Source: Vesta saturnalis (taxonomy: Eukaryota > Arthropoda > Insecta > Coleoptera > Lampyridae). Taken from it: a stretch of DNA of 64,000 bases. Positions 56,590 to 64,000 of this stretch are shown piece by piece. How positions within the stretch are numbered: position 1 is the stretch's first letter; the number at the start of each line of letters is the position of its first letter. A program made the translations under genes and the position numbers. The stretch is from NCBI GenBank assembly GCA_036346205.1, contig JARFJB010001357.1, positions 510,001 to 574,000 on the forward strand. The letters run 5' to 3'. A model generated the notes under the pieces. That model was given only the letters and a program-made list of their open reading frames with translations, was not told where the DNA came from and did no database searches.

Positions 56590-59500
56590 CAAATCTAAAT
56601 GTATGACCATGTGGATTGGTTTTGTTTAAAATTTTGTATAATTTATGTTGGTACACCAATTTCGTTCTTGCATAATGTGGTCCATGGGTGTTTAGTTTGA
56701 AAATTACCCAAAATCTATATTTGTACACTAATTTGGTTACCACCCAAAACGTTGCCTCGATGCTAGATTATGTGGTTCATGGTTGTTGATCACCGTTTAG
56801 GCCAAACAGGGACAAAATTTATGTTTGTCAACAAGTTGCTTGGGATCACGGTAAAATTGATTGCTTTGATGACCAGGAACGAAATTACATTTTCGTGAGT
56901 GTTGGTTAGCATTTCAAAATACAGTCCATAATCTATTTACACCAATTTTGTTGGGGACGCCAAAACGGATTCTCGCGATGGCCAAGAGCTACATTTGTTG
57001 GTCCATGAGCGTTGTCCAGTATTTGGGCTGAATATTGTCCAAAACCTATATTTGTACACAATTTAATTGGGATCACGAAAAACTGATTGTCTTGATAACC
57101 AAGAGCTAAATTACGTTACCCATATGTGGATTAATGTTTGGGCAAATTATCCCAAAATCTAACACCAATTTCGTTGGAGACGCGGCAAAATAGATTCTCG
57201 CGATGACCAAGAGCTACATTTGTGGTCCATGAGTGTAGTCAGTATTTGGGCTAAAATTGCCCAAAACCTATATTTGTACACAATTGTTATCAGGGCAAAA
57301 CTGATTGTCTTGATAAGAAAGAGCTAATTACGTTACCATATGTGTTGATAATGTTTGGGCTAATTAAAAATATGTTGACACCCAATTTCGTTAACGCCGC
57401 AAAATGGATTCTCGCAATGACCAAGAGCCATTTGGTTCCATGAGTGTTCAGTATTTGGGCTGAATACCGCCCAAATTTGTATTTTTGCAGCAATTTAGTT
57501 GGGATCACGGCAAAACTGATTATGTTGATAACGAAGAGCTAAATTATGTTACCCATGTGTGGATTAGTGTTTGGGCTAAATTATGCCCAAAATCTATGTT
57601 GACACACCAATTTCGGGAGACGCGGCAAAATAGATTCCGCGATGACCAAAAGCTACATTTGGTGGTCCATGAGTGTAGTCAGTATTTTAAAATTGCCCAA
57701 AACTTATATTTGTACACAATTAAGTTGGGATCAGGGCAAAACTGATTGTCTTGATAATAAGAGTTTTACGTTACCCATATGTGTTGATTAATGTTTGGGC
57801 TAATTATGCCCAAAACTATGTTGACACCAATTTCGTTGGGAACGCGGCAAAATGGATTCTCGCGATGACCAAGAGCTACATTTGGGGTCCATGAGTGTAG
57901 TCGAGCATTTGGGTAAATATTGCCCAAAACCTATATTTGTGATAATTTAGTGGGATCACGGCAAACTGATTCTTGATAAAAGAGCTAAATTATGTTACCC
58001 ATGTGTTTGATTAGTGTTTGGCTAAATTTGCCCAAAATCTATGTTGACACCAATTTCGTTGGGGCGGCAAAATGGATTTAGCGATGACCAAGAGCTATTT
58101 GGTGGTCCATGAGTGTAGTCGAGTATTTGGGCTAAAATTGCCCAAAACCTATATTTGCAAATTAAGTTGGGATCAGGGCAAAACTGATTGTCTTGATAAG
58201 CAAGAGCTAAATTACGTTACCCATATGTGTTAATAATGTTTGGGCTAAATTATGCCCAAAATCTATGTTGACACACCAATTTCGTTGAAGACCGGGCAAA
58301 ATGGATTCTCGCGAACCAAAAGCTACATTTGGTGGTCCATGAGTGTAGTCAGTATTTGGGCTAAAAAAGCCCAAAACCTATATTTGTACACAATTAAGTT
58401 GGGATCAGGGCCGATTGTCTTGATAAGCAAGAGCTAAATTACGTTACCCATGTGTTGATTAATGTTTGGGCTAAATTATGCCCAAAAATATTTCACACCA
58501 ATTTCGTTGGGGACGTGGCAAAATGGATTCTCGCGATGACCAAGAGCTACATTTGGTGGTCCATGAGTGTAGTCGGTATTTGGGCTGAATAACCCCCAAA
58601 TATTATATTTTGCAACAATTTAGTTGGGATCAAAAATATTTGTTGATAAAAAGCTAAATTATGTTACCCATGTGTGTTGATTAGTGTTTTAAATTATGCC
58701 CAAAATCTGTTACACACCAATTTCGGGAACGCGGCAAAATGGATTCTCGCGATGACCAAAAGCTATTTTGGTGGTCCATGAGTGTAGTCAGTATTTGGGC
58801 AAAATTGCCCAAAACTTATATTTGAAAATTGGGGATCAGGCAAAACTGATTATCTTGATAATAAGAGTAAATTACGTTACCCATATGTGTTGATTAATGT
58901 TTGGGGAATTATGCCCAAAATTGTTGACACCAATTTCGTTGGGAACGCGGCAAAATGGATTCTCGCGATGACCAAGAGCTACATTTGGTGGTCCATGGTG
59001 TAGTCGAGTTTTAATATTAAAACCTATATTTGTCTTTTAGTAGGGATCCGGCAAATCTGATTAAGAAAACCAAGAGCTAAATTATTTACCCATGTGTGTT
59101 GATTAGTGTTTGGTTTATGCCAAAATCTTTGTTGACACAAATTTCGGGGGACGCCAAAATGGATTCCGATGACCAAGAGCTGCATTTGGTGGTCCATGAG
59201 TGTAGTCGTTTTTAAATTGAAAACCTATTTTCACTGCAATTGTTGGGATCAGGGCAAAAATTTTTGATAAGCAAAGCTAAATTACGTTACCCATATGTGT
59301 TGAATAATGTTTGGGCTAAATTACCGGGTAAAAAACGATTTACTATCCATCATTTGAGACTAAAGGTACAAAAAACATGAACCAATCTTATTAGGAAAGT
59401 GGTCTAATTAGTAAAAATCAAATGTGTATTGACGGAAAGGAAAATTTGTTGTTTTACTGTTACATATCATTTGGTGAAAAAATTTATTCGTCAATTTCCT

Positions 59501-60000
59501 TGAGAATATAGCCAAATACATTGTCTAGATTTGCAAGAACCAAATGTTACCATTTTTGGTTTGGTCATGTGTGACCAAACATGCTCAAAACTACACACCC
59601 GTTTGAAAAGCGATCAAACGAATTTTCATCATGGTATGATTTAAATGACAAAACCTATTTGTACACCAAAATTCGTTTGGAAAACGGCACATAACATTGG
59701 CTCGACGGGCAAAAACCAAATGTGGTTTTTCCGAGTTACTCATCATAATGGTACACAAAACCTTGGTTACACTAATTTTGTTGGGAAAATGGCTAACCGC
59801 ATTGCCACCATGCCCAAAACTGAATATAATGGTTTTAAGGCGTGTCATCATTCGGGAAAATAAAAAAATCAGTTTTGATTTCAAAGCCAAGAACCAAACG
59901 TGTTGGTTGTTGGCCATTATAAGGGGACCAAGGAGGTCTAAAAGCTTTATTTATACACCAAATTCGTTGGTAAAACAACCAAACAACACAGCTTTGGTTT
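56590..60000 (+). repeat. Dimeric satellite, about 220-bp unit of two 110-bp half-units
   Basis: Eleven to twelve units marked by GGTCCATGAGTGTAGTC spaced 205-231 bases apart (about 57000, 57217, 57434, 57665, 57887, 58110, 58330, 58559, 58774, 58990, 59195). Half-unit A: CAATTTCGTTGGGGACGCGG, then GATGACCAAGAGCTACATT. Half-unit B: CAATTTAGTTGGGATCACGG, then GATAAGCAAGAGCTAAATTACG. A and B share the same skeleton, so the unit is a duplicated and diverged monomer. Flanking monomers at 56590-56900 and 59600-60000 are more diverged. Many units have small deletions. Confidence 0.9.
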
Positions 60001-60585
60001 AAAAGAACTAAATTTTATATCTTTACGGTGTTATTGAGATGTCATCCAAAATACTTTAAATAATTTTGTTTGTAAAATGATAAATATGCATTATATTTAT
60101 AAAACAATTAGGTTTTATGTAGTTTAACTGGTTTTTAGGATTAAACGAAATTTTTCAGTTTATCTTACTTTCGACTGAATATTAGCCAGACGATAATTTT
60201 CGATTCTGTGCGTATTTTTGTTTTACTTCATAGTGTAATTTAATTACTGCTTAGCTACGTTGAGAGGTCTAGTGATCTTAGATTCAGTAGTTACATTATG
60301 AATTTCAAACAAAGTTGAGAAAAAGTATGACCAAAAAACTGTTAACATCGAAAATAACAGTTATAAAATCGTTTCGCCTTCATACTCAGAGATTGTAAAC
60401 CGTATTACCTTTACATATACCTAAATTACCTGTCGAAATTTTGAAATTGTAAGTTGTAAAATTACAGGTTATGTGGGAATATTATACTTCTATCAAAAGC
60501 ACCGCTATTAAGCTCTCAATTTATTACAATATTTTACATTTACGAACACAGAATAGTTACTTATTTGTTAATCGTTTGATTTTGG
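60001..60585. other. Intergenic, no gene seen
   Basis: AT-rich; possible 3' flank of the minus-strand gene candidate. Confidence 0.4.
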
Positions 60586-60785
60586 TCAAATAATTTTAAC
60601 TTTATATTTTATATCCTTCCAGGATTTATCCACAACAGAATATTGTTTCATAAACTCCTCCACCTTTTCTTTCCAGGTACCACTTGATGTTTAATTTCGA
60701 CCGAAAAAACTTATTGCCTTTTGTTCGTCTTGCGGTAACCACGCAACTCTTTTTGTAATTTTCTTCTTTGTAGATGTCGACTCAC
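60586..60785 (-). CDS. Terminal exon of a small spliced gene (candidate)
   Basis: The acceptor TTTTTTAACTTGCAG precedes base 60785. The exon reads ESTSTKKKITKRVAWLPQDE, then QKAISFFGRN, a stop, then KVEEFMKQYSVVDKSWKDIK and ends YKVKII with TGA. It resembles the Lys-rich / W-x-x-x-E / K-V-P-G-K-K / W-x-D-I-K module found near the C-terminus of many insect zinc-finger-type proteins. Between FFGRN and KVEEF the expected residues (KHQVVPGK) are in another frame, so two compensating single-base differences are present, either sequencing errors at A-runs or real decay. The upstream exon joins in phase. Confidence 0.45.
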
Positions 60786-61096
60786 CTGCAAGTTAAAAAA
60801 CCAATAAAAATATGTCAAATATTTAGTATTGAAGTCGGTTACTTTAAACATAATATATTTCTAGATTTGTCTGAATATTAAACAAAAAGTTGTAATCCAA
60901 AGATGATTGATAATTTAATTGAAAAGTAATAGTGTTTATAAACTATTAAAAAATTGATACAAAAAAATCAAGTGGAGAAATTAAAATAAATCTTTTAGAT
61001 ATTGGTTCTAATTAATTTGTATTTTGAAATCGTTAAATTTCTTTCTCCAAACCATCGGACCTCTAAATGCACATAATTAGCACAGGTAATTCTTAC

Positions 61097-61136
61097 CATT
61101 TAAACTATCCATTACTGGTAGACTTGCTTCTACTTT
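61097..61136 (-). CDS. Upstream coding exon of the small spliced gene (candidate)
   Basis: Reads ATG GAT AGT TTA AAT G then donor GTAAGAATT. The split codon G plus GT of the next exon gives Gly-Glu-Ser, in frame with KKKITKRVAWLPQDE. The acceptor is either CTAG at 61137-61140 or the better TTACATCTAG at about 61157-61165. The start would be the ATG at 61112. The phase match across the intron is the main evidence. Confidence 0.4.
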
Positions 61137-61760
61137 CTAGTTGCCTTTATGTACCTAGATGTAAGTATAATAAATAATAAGTACATACATATAAGCAAAC
61201 TAATATCACAGATAACTTATCTGCGCTAATACTTTAAAAACAAGCTTGGAAATTATGACAAAACAAAAAAGTCTGCATTTACAAATAGAAGAATTGGTAC
61301 ATCATTTCTTTAATTTGCAACCAGTATAATGTGCTTAGGCATCATTTCTACGGCTAATATCAACAATAAAATGTATTTTAAATAAATTAAACGTGTCAAA
61401 AACGTGATTAATTGGGGAATTGGCTGAAGTTAAGTGCGTTTAAATTTTTTTACGGTTTTGGTGACAAAACAGTTTATTATCTTGCAAAATAACTCTCTTG
61501 CACAATTAAATAACTGTATAAATCATAATCGTACATCATCATAATGTAAATAAACGAACAAGTCTAACAATTGTAATGTGTAGGGTTACTAATTATTAAC
61601 AAGGTATTTACGTTCAATTAAAACTTCAAGTACAAAAATACTTTTCTTGGCTATTCTATAGTTATGACCATGGTAAATGATAAAATTCCAAGTACTCTTG
61701 CATGCAGATAAAAACATAAGTTTTACAATAATTAATAGTTTAAACATAATATATACTCAC

Positions 61761-61796
61761 CTTAAATTGAAATAAACGGCCTATTGCACTTGAACT
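61761..61796 (-). promoter_or_regulatory. Possible first non-coding exon and initiator
   Basis: On the minus strand an arthropod initiator TCAGTT at 61798-61793 is followed by about 36 bases ending CAATTTAAG and the donor GTGAGTATAT at 61760. A TTTAAATA lies about 42 bases upstream of the initiator, a little far for a TATA box. Confidence 0.25.
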
Positions 61797-61799
61797 GAA

Positions 61800-62520
61800 A
61801 CTAAATTATGAAGATTTTAACTTCACTAAAAGCGTATTTAAACGTGTGGACTCAGTTCTCACTTCAATAAAGATTATAAACATAAGCGAAATCAGCATGC
61901 CTCATAACTTCGTAAAAATGCAAACACATTTTTAAGGCAATAAGAGTCGACTATCCATCAATGACGCCTATAATGTTACTGATAAACTTGAATTCAATTT
62001 TATTTAATGAAATGTTAGCTTTTTATCTCAATTTTCTAGGAACAGCATTCTTACTAAATATATTTTAAGCAACTAACTATATTGCAGATTTTAAAATATT
62101 ATACACAGTTAAGTCTCCATTACCTAACAAAATGTTTACACAAACAAATATATATCAGAATCTCCCACAACTACCTAAAATAGTTACACACATTTTCTCA
62201 TAGTTTTATCAACTTTTAACTCTAATAATCTCTGTAGCTTACAAGGAATACAATTATTACCATTGGATAAATAATATTTAACAATGCTATTTAAAATATA
62301 AATTTTATTAATTTAAAAATATTAAAAACATTAAAAATATATATTAATAAAATATAATTATTTTAATTGAAATTAAATTAAGTTTGGCATAATTTTATTA
62401 ATTATCATTAATTTTAAATTAAGGTTAAACAAATAAATTGTATAAAATATTAAAATATATGGTAATTTTTGATTTATTAATTTAATAAAATTTAATTTTA
62501 ATATAAAATTATATCTAATT
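61800..62520. other. AT-rich intergenic, no gene seen
   Basis: No supported features. Confidence 0.4.
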
Positions 62521-64000
62521 TTTTATAAAAAACAAAAATAATAAATTAAAGTTTTATTTAATTAAAAATTATTTAAAAAAAAAAAATAAAAAAAAAAATT
62601 TGTTTAAATTTAAAAACTAACTTAATTTTGAATTCTAAAAAAAAAAAAAATCAAATTTTTTAAAATTTTGTTAATTTTTCAAAAAAAAAAAAACAAAATC
62701 TTATTTAAATTTTAAAAACTTATTTCTTTGGGCTTGTATTATTTTTTAGGGTTTTTGAAAACAATCAACAAATTATTTCCCCAAAATGTCTTTTGCATAC
62801 CACATTTTTTACCTTTTTTTTTTTTGGAAAAAAATAAATACTTTCTTTTTTTTTGGTATTTTAAAATCTCTGACTTTGATTCCCAACTTCTTTAATTCCA
62901 TCCTTTTGCTTATTTTTTTGGGAAATTCAATCTTTATTCCAAGGGGCCTTGTTCATGAATTTAAATTTTTTCTCAATCCTTTTTGTTAATTTTTAAAAAT
63001 TTAAAAATTTTTTAAATTAATCGAAAACCTTTAGAATATTAAAAAGAACACATCCTTTTTTTTTTTCAAGCTTTGTTAAATTATTGTTTAACATCCATTT
63101 CTTATATTAAATATTCGGTTTTGGGCCATTTATTTCCATATTTGATTGGAAAATCCATAAATTAGGCATTTTTTATAAATTCAATTTTAAAAAAAAAAAA
63201 TCCTTTTAATTTTAACAAATTAGGCTATTTATTTTTTATTTAATGGTTGAATTAAATTTTTAAAATTCAAATTTAAAATTTTATATAATGTTAACTTCCT
63301 TTATAGGTTCATAAATTCAAATGCCCCCCTTGACAAACCTACCCTTTAAATATGGTTAAAATGAAGTGTTCATTTCACACAAGGACAATTTTAATTATAT
63401 TTTATTTTGTAAGAAATTTTTAAATGGCAATGGAAAAACAATTGTTACTTTGGGAAAAAGCTTACGATCATTTTTAATTTAATAAAAATTTCAAAATTTC
63501 AAAATTGTCTATTTTTAACTTTTTTTTATCTTTTCAAACTTAAACAAAAAAAAAAACAAAAAATTTTTTTGCTTTTTCCTAAAAACTTTAAATTTTGATT
63601 TTTAAAAATAAATCCTAATTTTTGTTTTTTTTTATTTTTTTTTAACAAATTTTAAAATAAGTTTTTTTTTAAATTTTTTTCCCTTGGGAAAAATTTCCAA
63701 AATTTTTTTTTCCCAAAATTTATTTTTTTTCCCTTTTCCAAAAAAATTTTTAAAATTTCCCGGAAATCTTTGGGATTTTTTTTTTTTAACCCTCCCGGTT
63801 TTTTTTTAATCCAAAATTTTTTTTCCCTTCCCAAAATTTTTAAACCCTATTCCCAAAAATTTTTGAATTCCAGGTTTTTAAACCCAATTCTTTTTTTTTG
63901 CCTTTTTGTATTTTTTTTTTTTTTTAAAAATACAAAAATTAATTTTTTAAAAAAACGCATTTATTTGGTTTTTAAAAATTTACCCTTTTTCATATTTTAT
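62521..64000. other. Homopolymer-dominated, low-complexity end
   Basis: Long A and T runs with words such as AAAATTTTTTTTCCC and TTTCCCAAAATTT, unlike the rest of the window. This looks like either degenerate AT-rich DNA or unpolished long-read consensus at a contig end. Frames here (for example 62786-62989 and 63652-63834) are composition artefacts. Confidence 0.6.

Noticed and set aside
56590..60000. CRISPR-like array
   Set aside because: The repeat-to-repeat distance of about 220 bp is filled by a second diverged half-unit, not unique spacers, and the genome is eukaryotic.
63652..63834. Lys/Phe-rich frames in the last 1.5 kb
   Set aside because: Homopolymer sequence, probably low-quality; composition artefacts.

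Overview
The window looks like a stretch of an insect (arthropod) nuclear genome made almost entirely of repetitive DNA. It is AT-rich, shows no bacterial-type operons, and carries the usual arthropod mobile-element mix: a Polinton/Maverick, jockey-type LINEs, a Penelope-like element, piggyBac relics, a Tc1 element and mariner-type elements. Nothing in the sequence identifies the species. I find no confident host protein-coding gene except one small spliced gene candidate near the right end. Almost every transposon gene is broken by stops, frameshifts or deletions.

Layout. 1-8,800: a piggyBac C-terminal relic, a jockey-type ORF1 relic, a second jockey-type LINE (ORF1, endonuclease, reverse transcriptase) split by a (TA)n array, and a tRNA-derived SINE-like unit. 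8,833-20,814: an 11,982-bp Polinton/Maverick bounded by a perfect 6-bp target duplication (ATTGGC), with unusually long terminal inverted repeats (TIRs) of about 3.55 kb. Its 4.9-kb core holds a broken Polinton structural-type gene, a small intact ORF, an integrase with a C-terminal chromodomain (catalytic Glu codon now a stop), and a collapsed family-B DNA polymerase. 20,815-24,100: a tRNA-like gene and a Penelope-like relic. 24,101-26,981: a mariner-type element with 0.6-kb TIRs, whose transposase is split by a 295-bp fold-back insertion. 27,117-28,642: a dead Tc1 element. 29,000-34,100: a second mariner-type relic, microsatellites, a 310-bp MITE, a minisatellite and a possible exon. 37,194-39,031: a third mariner-type relic. 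39,160-40,990: a piggyBac relic. 41,487-44,780: a palindromic relic of a second Polinton (integrase plus capsid-type fragments). 46,435-55,899: a 9.5-kb GT-rich simple satellite. 56,590-60,000: a satellite of about 220 bp built from two diverged half-units of about 110 bp. 60,586-61,761: the small spliced gene candidate on the minus strand. From about 62,500 to the end the sequence is homopolymer-rich and may be poor-quality consensus.

How the parts relate. The two Polinton copies share integrase and capsid-type families but are at different stages of decay. The mariner-type elements and the MITE share CAGGGTG...CACCCTG termini with TA target sites, and two (TA)n arrays start exactly at such termini. 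The fold-back insertion in the 24-kb element carries the same motif as the 3' region of the nearby Penelope-like relic. All family names come from motif recognition by eye; no database search was possible.
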